From NCBI RefSeq assembly GCF_938041645.1, contig NZ_CALIST010000037.1:6037-70036 (forward strand): a DNA stretch of 64,000 nucleotides. The letters run 5' to 3'. The notes under the pieces were generated by a model, which saw only the letters and a program-made list of their open reading frames with translations, did not search any database and had not been told where the DNA came from. The DNA is from an uncultured Campylobacter sp. (GTDB lineage Bacteria; Campylobacterota; Campylobacteria; Campylobacterales; Campylobacteraceae). Every line of letters starts with the position of its first letter. Position 1 is the stretch's first letter. The translations under genes and the position numbers were made by a program. Of this stretch, positions 17,937 through 26,283 are shown one piece after another.

Positions 17937-18453
17937 ATTCTAAATTTGACCTTAAATCCGCAAATACAGAGGCTTTGCACCGCCGCGAAATTTTAAAATT
18001 TAAAAGTACTCTTCCCGGCTCGGCGCCGCTATGATTTAGAATTTTCGCGACAAGGTCTATTACATTTTCGGCGGAGAGCGAAGTTTGAAATCTATCGCGA
18101 TGAAATCCCATGCGGTTTATAAATTTTTGCGGTCCACATAGAGGAGTTGAGCAAAGATGGATACTGATATGACGATGATTGCACCGTACGCTTTCCATAA
18201 GGAGATTACCACGCTGCCTATAATCGTGCCGTAAACGCTACTTTTACCGTCGCGAGCCCACGTCAAAAAAATTGAGTGCCCATCGCGGCAATGATAGAAG
18301 AGATAATTTACTCATATTTGCATCGTTCATTTCGCCATCCTAATGCTTTTAAAAATCGACGATTAAAAAGCTCACACAAAAGCAGGCCACACATTTAATC
18401 TGCCTCCAAGCATTTTTAAGCGACAATACGAAAATCAAATTTTCGGAGTCCCC
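17937..18453. other. Spacer containing the frameshifted small gene
   Basis: About 517 bases between the DUF3137 gene and the phosphatidyltransferase gene. Apart from the broken small gene at 18117-18330, nothing else was supported. An ORF on minus at 17863-18198 in another frame is judged spurious. Confidence 0.5.
18117..18330 (-). pseudogene. Small membrane protein gene, frameshifted in a T7 tract
   Basis: Reading the minus strand, an ATG at 18330 with an AGGA box 8 bases before it opens a frame beginning MNDANMSKLSLLSL. It closes after 28 codons. A run of seven T on the coding strand (A7 at 18264-18270 on plus) sits just before that stop. Removing one T joins it to a second frame that runs to the stop at 18117. 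That gives a 70-residue protein with one long hydrophobic stretch (SVYGTIIGSVVISLWKAYG and onward) and a charged end VDRKNL. No family recognised. Total span is 214 bases (3n+1), which fits a single extra base. It may be a decaying gene, an ON/OFF tract or a sequencing error. Confidence 0.5.
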
Positions 18454-19056
18454 ATGACGATTTACGAGTTAAAGCCCAAATTTCAAAATTTACTTCGTCC
18501 GTTAGTAAGACGTCTTCACGGCGCGGGCGTCAGCGCAAATCAAGTCACGATCACAGCCTGCGTCATTTCCGTTCTGCTGGGCGGACTTCTGATAAAATTC
18601 GCCGAAATTTCGACGCTATTCTTTCTGCTGCCCGTTTGGATGTTTTTGCGTATGGCGCTAAATGCCATCGACGGCATGCTGGCTCGCGAGTTTAATCAAA
18701 AAAGCCCGCTGGGCGGCTACCTAAACGAAGCCACGGACGTCATCTCGGACGCCGCGCTGTATCTGCCGTTTGCCTTCATGGCGCCGTTTGACTGGGGCGT
18801 TATCGTGCTCGTTATCTTTCTATCTTTTATGAGTGAGTTTTTGGGCGTCCTAGGGCAGGTGCACGGTTGCGGCAGGCGATACGACGGGCCTATGGGCAAG
18901 AGCGACCGCGCGTTTATATTCGGGCTTATCGGTACGGTATATGCGCTATCTGGGCGACTACCGGAGTGGTTTAGCGGGGTACTTTACGCCGCGATATTTT
19001 TACTCGCGCTTACTTGCGCAAACCGCGTGAGGATGGGACTAAAAAGCTGGGAATAA
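18454..19056 (+). CDS. CDP-alcohol phosphatidyltransferase family protein (YnbA-like)
   Basis: A 200-residue integral membrane enzyme. These enzymes transfer a phosphatidyl group from CDP-diacylglycerol to an alcohol. The signature region around residues 66-91 reads NAIDGMLAREF...LGGYLNEATD. Against the usual D-x2-DG-x2-AR-x8-G-x3-D-x3-D pattern, the first and third acidic positions read Asn. The alcohol acceptor is unknown. The gene opens a lipid-enzyme cluster whose content resembles E. coli ynbA (this type), ynbB (CDP-diglyceride synthase), ynbC and ynbD. The ATG is preceded by TCGGAG. A 465-base gap separates it from the next gene. Confidence 0.85.
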   Translation: MTIYELKPKFQNLLRPLVRRLHGAGVSANQVTITACVISVLLGGLLIKFAEISTLFFLLPVWMFLRMALNAIDGMLAREFNQKSPLGGYLNEATDVISDAALYLPFAFMAPFDWGVIVLVIFLSFMSEFLGVLGQVHGCGRRYDGPMGKSDRAFIFGLIGTVYALSGRLPEWFSGVLYAAIFLLALTCANRVRMGLKSWE

Positions 19057-19521
19057 GGCGCCTCGGACGAGGATAAATTTAATATCTATCTCCAAAATCG
19101 ACGCAAGGTAAATTCGCCTAAATTTGATATAATTGCAAAAGTTTTAAGCTCGCCTCGACGCGGGCACGCAATCGTTATAAATTTGATCTTGTTTAAATTT
19201 ACGAGATTTTTTGAGGCGAGGATAAAATATCACGGCGAATTTGTCCGCTTAATTTAGACGTTTTAAAAGACGCTAGGCGCGCAAAACGCGCTCGGTTAAT
19301 TTCGAGCGTTTTATCAAAGTCGGTGAAATTAAAGGCAAGTAGCAAAAGTGGCAAATTGCAGGCGTTACTTAAAACCGTATCGGCTTTAATCGCCTCAAAT
19401 TTATGTCTAAACGCTCGTTTTCGGCAAGGTGGGCAAGAAGCTTATTTGCCGCACGCAACCGTAAAATTGAGGGCACCGTAAAAAGTGAATTTGAAAAGTA
19501 AAAGAGTAAAAAGGATACAAG
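19057..19521. other. Spacer with a promoter-like TATAAT
   Basis: About 465 bases with no supported gene. TTTGATATAATTG places a TATAAT at 19128-19133, a plausible start for the acyltransferase and CdsA run, though the leader would be nearly 400 bases long. Confidence 0.4.
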
Positions 19522-20160
19522 ATGAAAGAGTTTTTAGCTGCAGCGCTTGATTTTATCCTTTGCCGTATCACGATATTTATCACGGGCGTACGGCCGCCGC
19601 AGGAGCTTTTAAACATCGGCGAGGGCACTAAAATTTACTACGCTAACCACGCCAGCCACGGCGATTTTTTGCTGATTTTCGTCTCGCTGCCGTATCGCGT
19701 GAGAAAGTGCGTGCGCCCCGTCGCGGCGGCGGAGTACTGGGAGAGCGGGCCTATGCGCAGATTTCTTGCTAAAAACGTGTTTAACATGGTGCTAATAAGT
19801 CGCCGTAAAGATCCGCTGGAAGCGCTAGCGCAAATGAGCGAAGCGCTGCAGACGCACTCTCTCATCATCTTTCCCGAAGGCACGCGCAAGATGAACGACG
19901 ACCTAGCGCTTCAGCCGTTTAAAAGCGGGATATTTCGTTTAGCGCAGGAGTGCCCCTCCGTGCCTTTGGTGCCGATTTGGATCAAAAATGCGCGTAACGT
20001 CCTGCCTAAGGGCTTTATGATACCTATCCCGCTGCTTTGCGAGCTGATAGTGGGCGAGGAGATATTTTATAGCGGCGAGGGTAAGGGCGAGTTTTTACAA
20101 AAGGCGCAGGACGCGCTGCTAGCGATGAGCGATACGCAAAATGATAGAACGAAAGCCTAG
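19522..20160 (+). CDS. Lysophospholipid acyltransferase (PlsC-like)
   Basis: A 212-residue protein of the glycerolipid acyltransferase family. The catalytic H-x4-D is in ANHASHGDF (about residues 39-46) and the substrate-binding FPEGTRKMND follows near residue 117. It acylates a lysophospholipid or related alcohol at the membrane. AAAAAGGATACAAG precedes the ATG. It sits between the CDP-alcohol transferase and the CdsA-like gene, so it probably makes or remodels the diacyl lipid feeding this cluster. Confidence 0.88.
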   Translation: MKEFLAAALDFILCRITIFITGVRPPQELLNIGEGTKIYYANHASHGDFLLIFVSLPYRVRKCVRPVAAAEYWESGPMRRFLAKNVFNMVLISRRKDPLEALAQMSEALQTHSLIIFPEGTRKMNDDLALQPFKSGIFRLAQECPSVPLVPIWIKNARNVLPKGFMIPIPLLCELIVGEEIFYSGEGKGEFLQKAQDALLAMSDTQNDRTKA

Positions 20161-20494
20161 CGCGACGGCTTTGGCCAGGGCGGTAAATTTGAGTCCTATA
20201 AATCCGTCAAACGAAAAGGCAAAATTTGCGACCGATTTTTACGAAAAATTTGACGGCGAGCCTTCTAAAGCGGCGGCCGAAAACGTCAAATTTGAGCGCG
20301 AAACCCGGATCAAAACGCTCGCCTCGCCGCAAATCAAATTTGACCCAAACGTGGGCTCAAAGCGCGAGCAATTCTGGCTAGCAAATTTAACCGCCCGCAG
20401 GGCAAACCAAACGCGCGTAAATTTGACTCGCTTGGAGCACTCCGAAACATACGTCAAATTTAGCTTCAAATTTAACCAAAAGGCCCTAAAATGA
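20141..20494 (+). CDS. Hypothetical low-complexity ORF inside the lipid cluster
   Basis: A 117-residue frame overlapping the end of the acyltransferase gene by 20 bases and joined to the next gene by ATGA. No domain is recognised. Composition is odd: repeated Lys-Phe-Asp/Glu and Val-Asn-Leu words, arising from about nine copies of AAATTTGA-like motifs in the DNA. It could be an expressed linker ORF, or motif-rich spacer DNA that happens to stay open. The tidy overlaps with both neighbours are the only argument for translation. Confidence 0.35.
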   Translation: MIERKPSATALARAVNLSPINPSNEKAKFATDFYEKFDGEPSKAAAENVKFERETRIKTLASPQIKFDPNVGSKREQFWLANLTARRANQTRVNLTRLEHSETYVKFSFKFNQKALK

Positions 20495-21420
20495 ACCCGC
20501 AAAATCATATCTTAAATCTATTTTTAGGACTCATCGCGGTGCTAGTCGTCTCTAGCGCCGTTGCCTTTATGCTAAAGGCTAAATTCGGCGCCGAGAACAA
20601 AACCATCGCAAATTTGACCTCGCGCATAAATGCCTGGTGGGCGATGATTTTGGTGATTTTTGCGTTTACGTATATGGGCAAAAACGCCGTAATATTTTTG
20701 TTTTTGCTAGTTTCGTTTGCCGCATTGCGCGAGTTTTTGTCGCTCATCTACATCCGCAGAGGCGATCACATCGCGCTCGTGGCGTGCTTTTACGTGATTT
20801 TACCTATGCAGTATATTTTTATTTATGCAGATTGGTACGCGATGGCGATGATATTTATCCCGGTTTACGGATTTTTATTTTTGCCGATTTTGGCGGCTAT
20901 TTGCGGCGATGCGGCATATTTTTTAGAGCGCTCGACGAAGATCCAGTGGGCGCTGATGATCTGCGTCTTTTGTATCTCGCACATCCCCGCGCTTCTTTTA
21001 CTGGGTCTTGAGCGAGGTAGCGGCATGGAGCTGATGCTGTTTTTGATCCTGGTCGTGCAGGCTAGCGACGTGCTGCAGTACATCTGGGGTAAACTTTTTG
21101 GCAAGCACAAGATTGCGCCTAGCATCAGCCCGTCTAAAACGGTGGTCGGCTTTGCTGGCGGCGTACTTAGCGCTAGCGCGCTGGCTGCGTGTTTGCATCA
21201 TCTCACGCCTTTTGGCGCGACGGGGGCGTTTTTTATCGGGCTTGCCGTTTGCATGATGGGCTTTTTAGGAGGGCTTGTTATGTCGGCAATCAAGCGCGAT
21301 CTGGGCGTCAAAGATTGGGGATATATGATCAGCGGGCACGGCGGGATGCTTGACCGTATGGACTCGCTGTGCTTTGCTGCGCCGATATTTTTTCACATAG
21401 TTAGATACTTTTACGCGTGA
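20491..21420 (+). CDS. Phosphatidate cytidylyltransferase (CdsA/YnbB-like)
   Basis: A 309-residue polytopic membrane enzyme making CDP-diacylglycerol from phosphatidate and CTP. The CDS signature is complete near the C-terminus: SAIKRDLGVKDWG and SGHGGMLDRMDSL. Upstream there is SPSKTVVGFAGG. Eight or so hydrophobic segments are visible. Its place beside a CDP-alcohol transferase suggests it supplies that enzyme's CDP-lipid donor. In E. coli the homologous YnbB is a second CdsA that has been linked to glycolipid MPIase synthesis; whether that holds here is unknown. Confidence 0.9.
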   Translation: MNPQNHILNLFLGLIAVLVVSSAVAFMLKAKFGAENKTIANLTSRINAWWAMILVIFAFTYMGKNAVIFLFLLVSFAALREFLSLIYIRRGDHIALVACFYVILPMQYIFIYADWYAMAMIFIPVYGFLFLPILAAICGDAAYFLERSTKIQWALMICVFCISHIPALLLLGLERGSGMELMLFLILVVQASDVLQYIWGKLFGKHKIAPSISPSKTVVGFAGGVLSASALAACLHHLTPFGATGAFFIGLAVCMMGFLGGLVMSAIKRDLGVKDWGYMISGHGGMLDRMDSLCFAAPIFFHIVRYFYA

Positions 21421-21427
21421 GGTTTTG

Positions 21428-21982
21428 ATGAAAATTTGGAGCAAAATTTTACTTTTAGCGCTAACAGCAAATTTGGCTTTTGCTTTTTCTGCCCAGAAGC
21501 TCGTGCAAGACTCTAGAGCGCAAGTAGGACAGACGCTGTTTTACGATCCTTCGTACTCTAGGCTAGCCTATCCGATGGGTGACGTGGATATGATAAAGGG
21601 CGTTTGCACCGACGTCGTAGTTAGAGCGCTGCGCGGGCAGGACATCGATCTACAGAGGCTCATCCATGAGGATATGAGCGCGAATTTTAGCGTCTACCCA
21701 AAAAACTGGGGCGCGAAAAAGACCGACAAAAACATCGATCATCGCCGCGTACCAAATATCGCCACCTATCTAAAACGCAAGGGTTACGAGGCGAAGGGCG
21801 AGTTTAAAGCGGGCGATATCGTGACGTGGCGGCTGGATAACGGCAGGCCTCATATCGGCATAGTTTCGGATAAATTTGCAGGCGACAAAACCCCGCTCGT
21901 GATCCATAACATCGGGCTTGGCGCGCAGGAAGAGGACGTGCTAAACGTTTACGAGATAACGGGGCATTTTAGGATAAAATAA
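21428..21982 (+). CDS. DUF1287 (YijF-like) secreted Cys/His hydrolase-like protein
   Basis: A 184-residue protein with a signal peptide (about 1-20). The DUF1287 pattern is clear: YDPSYSRLAYPMGDV, then GVCTDVVVRALR (Cys60), then AGDIVTWRLDNGRPHIGIV (His142). The Cys plus GD...HIGIV arrangement recalls NlpC/P60-like cysteine hydrolases, which is my inference; the family has no proven activity. I start at ATG 21428 (GAGG 5 bases before) rather than the adjacent TTG. It lies 7 bases after the CdsA-like gene, so it is co-transcribed with the lipid genes. Confidence 0.82.
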   Translation: MKIWSKILLLALTANLAFAFSAQKLVQDSRAQVGQTLFYDPSYSRLAYPMGDVDMIKGVCTDVVVRALRGQDIDLQRLIHEDMSANFSVYPKNWGAKKTDKNIDHRRVPNIATYLKRKGYEAKGEFKAGDIVTWRLDNGRPHIGIVSDKFAGDKTPLVIHNIGLGAQEEDVLNVYEITGHFRIK

Positions 21983-22020
21983 GCGCAAAAATCGATAAAT
22001 TTAAGCAAGAAAGGCGAAAA

Positions 22021-24057
22021 ATGGAGTTTAAAGAGAGTTGCTTTATAACGAGCGATGGAGCGAGGATATTTTACAGATACCGCCTGGCTAGCGACGTAGC
22101 GTGCGAAAACCCGGGTGCAGACGAAGTAAATTTGAGCGAGGACGATAAATTTGACGGGTCAAATTTGAGCGTCCAAACTGCAAACGAAACGTCAAATTTG
22201 ACTATCGAGCAAACAGGCGGCTCGGATGAAAATGCGGAGCCGGGTTTTGGCGGCGAAGGTAAATCGGACGAGCAAAATTTACCAAACGGCGGCGAAAACT
22301 CGGACTCAAATTTAAATGAAGCTAGCAAATGCGGCGCGTCAAATTTGAGCGAGACGCCTTGCGAAAACGCCGAGCAAAATCTCAAATTTAAAGCCGCGCC
22401 AAACGCCAAAGCAGTAGCGATATTTCACCGCGGACACGAGCACTCGGGCAGGACGACGCACGTAGCGGACGGGCTAGCGGACGAGAGTTTGAGCTATTTT
22501 GCGTGGGATCAGCGCGGACACGGCAGGAGCGAGGGCGAGCGTGGCGATGCGCCAAGTATCGGTCGCCTCATCGCCGACGTGGACGAGTTTGTAGCGCATA
22601 TCGAGCAGAGATTTGGCTTTGAGACGCAAAATCTAGCCGTGATAGCCCAGAGCGTGGGAGCGGTGCTGGTCTCGGCGTGGCTGCACGACTACGCTCCGCG
22701 CGTTCGCTGCGCGGTGCTGGCTAGTCCCGCGTTTAGCGTGAAGCTTTACGTACCGTTTGCCAGGGCGGGACTAAAGGCGCTCTACTCCTCTCGCGGAAAT
22801 TTTTTCGTAAACAGCTACGTCAAGGCTCACTATCTCACTCACGACAAGGATCGCCAGGCCAGCTACGACGCCGACTCGCTCATCACTCGCGCGATCTCGG
22901 TGCGCATACTGCTGGGGCTTTACGAAGCGGCGCAGCGAGTGGTTTCGGACGCCGCGGCGATCACGACGCCTACGCTGCTGCTGGTTTCAGGCGATGATTG
23001 GGTCGTGGAGCACGCCCCGCAGCACGAGTTTTACAACGCTCTTGGCGCGCGCGTAAAAAGGCGCGAGGTTTTAGAGGGATTTTACCACGATACGCTGGGC
23101 GAGAGCGAGCGGGAGAGGGCGTTTGAGATCGTGCGTGAGTTCGTCGGCGAGAGGTTTAGAGCACCTTTTAGCGAGGTGGACTGCACGCATGCGGATGAAT
23201 ACGGCTTTAGCCGCGAAGAGGCCGATAGGTTAGCTACGCCGCTACCGAAATTTTGCCCGAAAAATTTGATATTTAAGTTTCAAAGAGTTGGTATGCAGGC
23301 GCTCTCGCCGTGGGTCGGCGGGCTAAAAGTGGGCGAAAATACGGGCTACGATAGCGGCAGTACGCTTGACTACGTTTACCGAAACGAGCCGCAAGGGGCG
23401 AATAAATTTTTTAAATTTATCGACGAAATTTACCTAAACGCCATCGGCTGGCGCGGCATCAGAGAGCGCAAGCGAAATATCAAGCTAGCCATCGACCAAG
23501 CCGTAGCAAAGCTGCAAGAGCGCGGAGAGCCGCTACGACTGCTAGACATCGCCTCGGGGCACGGCAGATACATACTAGACGCCGTGCAGGGGCATAAATT
23601 TGAGCGCATAACGCTGCGCGACTACAGCGACATAAACGTGAAAGCCGGCAGCGAAATGATAAAAGAGCGCGGGCTGCAGGACGTCGCGAGCTTTACGCAG
23701 GCAAACGCCTTTGACGCCGCTAGCTACGAGGGTCTGCAGGACGCATATACGCTAGGCGTCGTGTCGGGACTGTTTGAGCTCTTTCCTGACAACTCGGTCG
23801 TGCGCACCGCGCTGCAAGGCTTTTCAAGCAGCGTAAAAAGCGGCGGCTACCTCATCTACACCAACCAGCCGTGGCACCCGCAGCTCGAGATGATCGCGCG
23901 CGCTCTATCTAGCCACAGGCAGGGCGCTGCATGGATCATGCGCCGCCGCAGCCAAGCCGAGATGGATCAGCTCGTGGCGAATGCGGGATTTAAAAAGGTG
24001 AAAGAGTGGATAGATGGGGATGGGATATTTAGCGTGAGTTTGGCCGTTAAAATTTAA
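22021..24057 (+). CDS. Alpha/beta-hydrolase - SAM methyltransferase fusion (YnbC-like)
   Basis: A 678-residue two-domain protein. The N-terminal alpha/beta hydrolase has HRGHEHSGR, WDQRGHGRSEG, a nucleophile Ser211 in AVIAQSVGAV, Asp in SGDDWVV and His in GFYHDTLGE. The C-terminal class I methyltransferase has the SAM loop LLDIASGHGRYIL near residue 516-528. The architecture matches E. coli YnbC. It may deacylate or methylate a lipid headgroup, but no substrate is known. Residues about 27-128 are a Ser/Asn/Glu/Gly-rich insertion between the first hydrolase strands, carrying repeated SNL words from CAAATTTGA motifs. AAAGGCGAAAA precedes the ATG. Confidence 0.87.
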   Translation: MEFKESCFITSDGARIFYRYRLASDVACENPGADEVNLSEDDKFDGSNLSVQTANETSNLTIEQTGGSDENAEPGFGGEGKSDEQNLPNGGENSDSNLNEASKCGASNLSETPCENAEQNLKFKAAPNAKAVAIFHRGHEHSGRTTHVADGLADESLSYFAWDQRGHGRSEGERGDAPSIGRLIADVDEFVAHIEQRFGFETQNLAVIAQSVGAVLVSAWLHDYAPRVRCAVLASPAFSVKLYVPFARAGLKALYSSRGNFFVNSYVKAHYLTHDKDRQASYDADSLITRAISVRILLGLYEAAQRVVSDAAAITTPTLLLVSGDDWVVEHAPQHEFYNALGARVKRREVLEGFYHDTLGESERERAFEIVREFVGERFRAPFSEVDCTHADEYGFSREEADRLATPLPKFCPKNLIFKFQRVGMQALSPWVGGLKVGENTGYDSGSTLDYVYRNEPQGANKFFKFIDEIYLNAIGWRGIRERKRNIKLAIDQAVAKLQERGEPLRLLDIASGHGRYILDAVQGHKFERITLRDYSDINVKAGSEMIKERGLQDVASFTQANAFDAASYEGLQDAYTLGVVSGLFELFPDNSVVRTALQGFSSSVKSGGYLIYTNQPWHPQLEMIARALSSHRQGAAWIMRRRSQAEMDQLVANAGFKKVKEWIDGDGIFSVSLAVKI

Positions 24058-24561
24058 GCGGCTTGTCTCGCGAGTGCTTTTCCGAGATTTCGCAAAATTT
24101 TCGCTCCGCAGGCTATATGCCTAGCGCACGCTTAATTTTGCTTCAAAACTCGAAAAGTCATCTCGCGATACTTCGCCTTATCGTTTTACGCTCAAATTTG
24201 CAAATTTGAGTCGCCGAGACCTGTACCCTGAAAATGTCAAATTTAAATTTTCGGCGCGACAGCGCCAGATAAACCTGCACGCAGTGCAGCAACCTCTCAC
24301 GTCGTAGGGGTTGGGGGATTGTTAAGGGGGAAGGGAGCGACTTCGTAATTCAAGCCCCTTCCCCCTTAACAAGAAAGATTGACTTGCACAAAAAGTTTAA
24401 TTCATAACGATAAATTTGACTAATTCAAATTTAGCACCTTAAAGATACGGGTCTCGGCGAGTAAATTTTACGCCTTTTGCGTCAAGCGAGCGATCTCGGC
24501 CCATTAAGCCGCCAACGCGCAAATCTGCTAAAATTTGATAGAATTAGCAAAAAAGGCAAAA
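24058..24561. other. Spacer with several inverted repeats
   Basis: About 500 bases inside the lipid cluster. It holds the 20-base perfect palindrome CTCAAATTTGCAAATTTGAG (about 24189-24208), an imperfect long inverted repeat (CTCGCGAGTGCTTTTCCGAG near 24067 against a CTCGAAAAG...CTCGCGA region near 24149), and the strong G/C hairpin at 24321-24370. No gene was supported. Confidence 0.5.
24321..24370. repeat. 15-bp perfect inverted repeat (G/C-tract hairpin)
   Basis: GTTAAGGGGGAAGGG at 24321-24335 is exactly complementary to 24356-24370, with a 20-base loop. No T tract follows. It looks like a dispersed intergenic hairpin element or a processing/attenuation structure between ynbC-like and ynbD-like genes. 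Confidence 0.65.
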
Positions 24562-26091
24562 ATGAAAACAAAACCGTTTTTATATCAGCTGGCCGCGCTA
24601 GTCGTCGTTGCGGCGATATTTTACGCTAGCTACGGCGCCACGAACGCCCTCGCGAGCGCTCGCGCAAACGTGCCCGAGATTTATTTCGCGTGGGAGCGCG
24701 CGCTACCGTTTTGGGCGTGGAGCATCGTGCCGTATTGGTCGCTAAATTTGCTCTACGCGCTTGGATTTTTCCTCTGCCGTGACGCCGGGGAGCTCGCGCG
24801 CTACGTTACACAGCTGCTAGTCGCTCAGATGATCGCGACGCTGTTTTTTATCGCTTTTCCTCTGCAAATGTCGTGGGAAAAGCCCGCAGTTTCAGGCTTT
24901 AGCGGTTTTTTGTTCTCGAGCCTCGCCGCCTTTGACCTCCCGTTTAATCAAGCCCCGTCACTGCACATCATACTTTGCGTCGTCGTGGGCGCATTTTACC
25001 TTCGCAAGGCGCGCGCGGTTTGGCTTAAAGCGGCGCTCGTAGCGTGGTTTGTGCTCATCGGCTTTAGCGTGCTGACCACGTATCAGCACCATTTTATCGA
25101 CATTCCGACGGGGCTAGCCGCGGGATGTTTTGTGCTGCTCGTTCGTCCGATGGATGGCGAGCCGCTTAGTTTTGCTATAGCTATGGAGGCTGCTCGCTAC
25201 AAATGGGCGGCGCTATATCTAGGGCTTGCGTTTATGACGCTTTTTGCGGCGATTTTGGGAGCTAAAATTTGGGGCGCGTGGATGCTGTGGCTGTCGTGGG
25301 CGAGCCTTAGCTTCGCGCTAGTCGCTTGCGGTTACGCGTTTTTGGGCGCGCGGGTTTTTGCTAAAAACGGGCAAGGCCGTCACGCCGCCGCGGCTAAAGC
25401 TTTACTCTTCCCGTATCTTTGCGTCGCGCGGTTAAATGCGCTCTTTTGGCTGCGCGGACGCCGGCTTTCAGACGAGATTTTGCCAGGGCTGTATCTTGGC
25501 TCGGTTAAGCAGGCAGGTAAATTTGACGCGGTGCTTGACTGCGCGGCCGAGTTTGAGCGGCCTAGCGGCGCGCAAATTTACGCGAGCCTGCCTATGCTAG
25601 ATATGATAACGCCTGGCGCGGACGAGCTAAAACGCGGCGCAGATGAGCTCGAGCGACTCGTGAAAATGGCTTTTAGCGGCGGCGAAATTTTACCGCAAAG
25701 GGCGGAGCTAGGACCAAATTTTAGCGCCAAAGCGGGCTACGCGCACGGGCGAGATTTTAAATTTAACGAGCAGGTGGACTCGCGGACAAACCTGCAAACC
25801 CGCGGCACGGCAAACGAAAGCGAAATCGCCGAGGCGGGGCAAAATCTTACAGGCGCGAACGAACGAGCCGCCGAGACAAACGGCAAAAAGGTGCTGGTGT
25901 GCTGCGCGCTGGGCTACGGCAGGAGCGCGTCGGTGCTGCTTGCGTGGCTGGTGATTTATGCGGGACTGGGCTTTGACGAGGCGCTAAATTTACTAAAATC
26001 TCGCCGCGAAAAGATCGCAGTCGCTAGCTCGCTGCGCGAGAGGATAACGCGGCTAGCCGCAGAAGCCCGCGTAAGTTCGAAAGCGGAGTAA
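24562..26091 (+). CDS. PAP2 phosphatase - dual-specificity phosphatase fusion (YnbD-like)
   Basis: A 509-residue protein. The N-terminal part has about six membrane helices and PAP2 motifs: PSLH (132-135) and TTYQHHFIDIPTG (His176, Asp180). After a second membrane block comes a cytosolic dual-specificity/PTP-like domain with the CX5R loop CALGYGRSAS (Cys448, Arg454). This matches the E. coli YnbD architecture and suggests dephosphorylation of a lipid phosphate. Between about residues 372 and 435, a low-complexity stretch precedes the PTP loop. I choose the ATG at 24562 behind AAAAAAGG over the upstream TTG. Confidence 0.86.
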   Translation: MKTKPFLYQLAALVVVAAIFYASYGATNALASARANVPEIYFAWERALPFWAWSIVPYWSLNLLYALGFFLCRDAGELARYVTQLLVAQMIATLFFIAFPLQMSWEKPAVSGFSGFLFSSLAAFDLPFNQAPSLHIILCVVVGAFYLRKARAVWLKAALVAWFVLIGFSVLTTYQHHFIDIPTGLAAGCFVLLVRPMDGEPLSFAIAMEAARYKWAALYLGLAFMTLFAAILGAKIWGAWMLWLSWASLSFALVACGYAFLGARVFAKNGQGRHAAAAKALLFPYLCVARLNALFWLRGRRLSDEILPGLYLGSVKQAGKFDAVLDCAAEFERPSGAQIYASLPMLDMITPGADELKRGADELERLVKMAFSGGEILPQRAELGPNFSAKAGYAHGRDFKFNEQVDSRTNLQTRGTANESEIAEAGQNLTGANERAAETNGKKVLVCCALGYGRSASVLLAWLVIYAGLGFDEALNLLKSRREKIAVASSLRERITRLAAEARVSSKAE

Positions 26092-26283
26092 AGACCGGCC
26101 AAATTCGCAAAAGCAAGTGCGGCAAATTTAAGCGCGAAATAGATGCGGGCCAAATTTGATCAAGTCCGGTTTGAGGGATCAAATTGAAAAATCTACAGGC
26201 TGGAAACAAGCGGCATGGCAAAATTCTCGGCGAAAACAAACGAGAATTTAACTAAAGACAAACGCCCAAAATGAGGAGAGAAA

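Noticed and set aside
17863..18198. 111-residue minus-strand frame
   Set aside because: It overlaps the DUF3137 gene antisense and is in a different frame from the better-supported frameshifted small gene.
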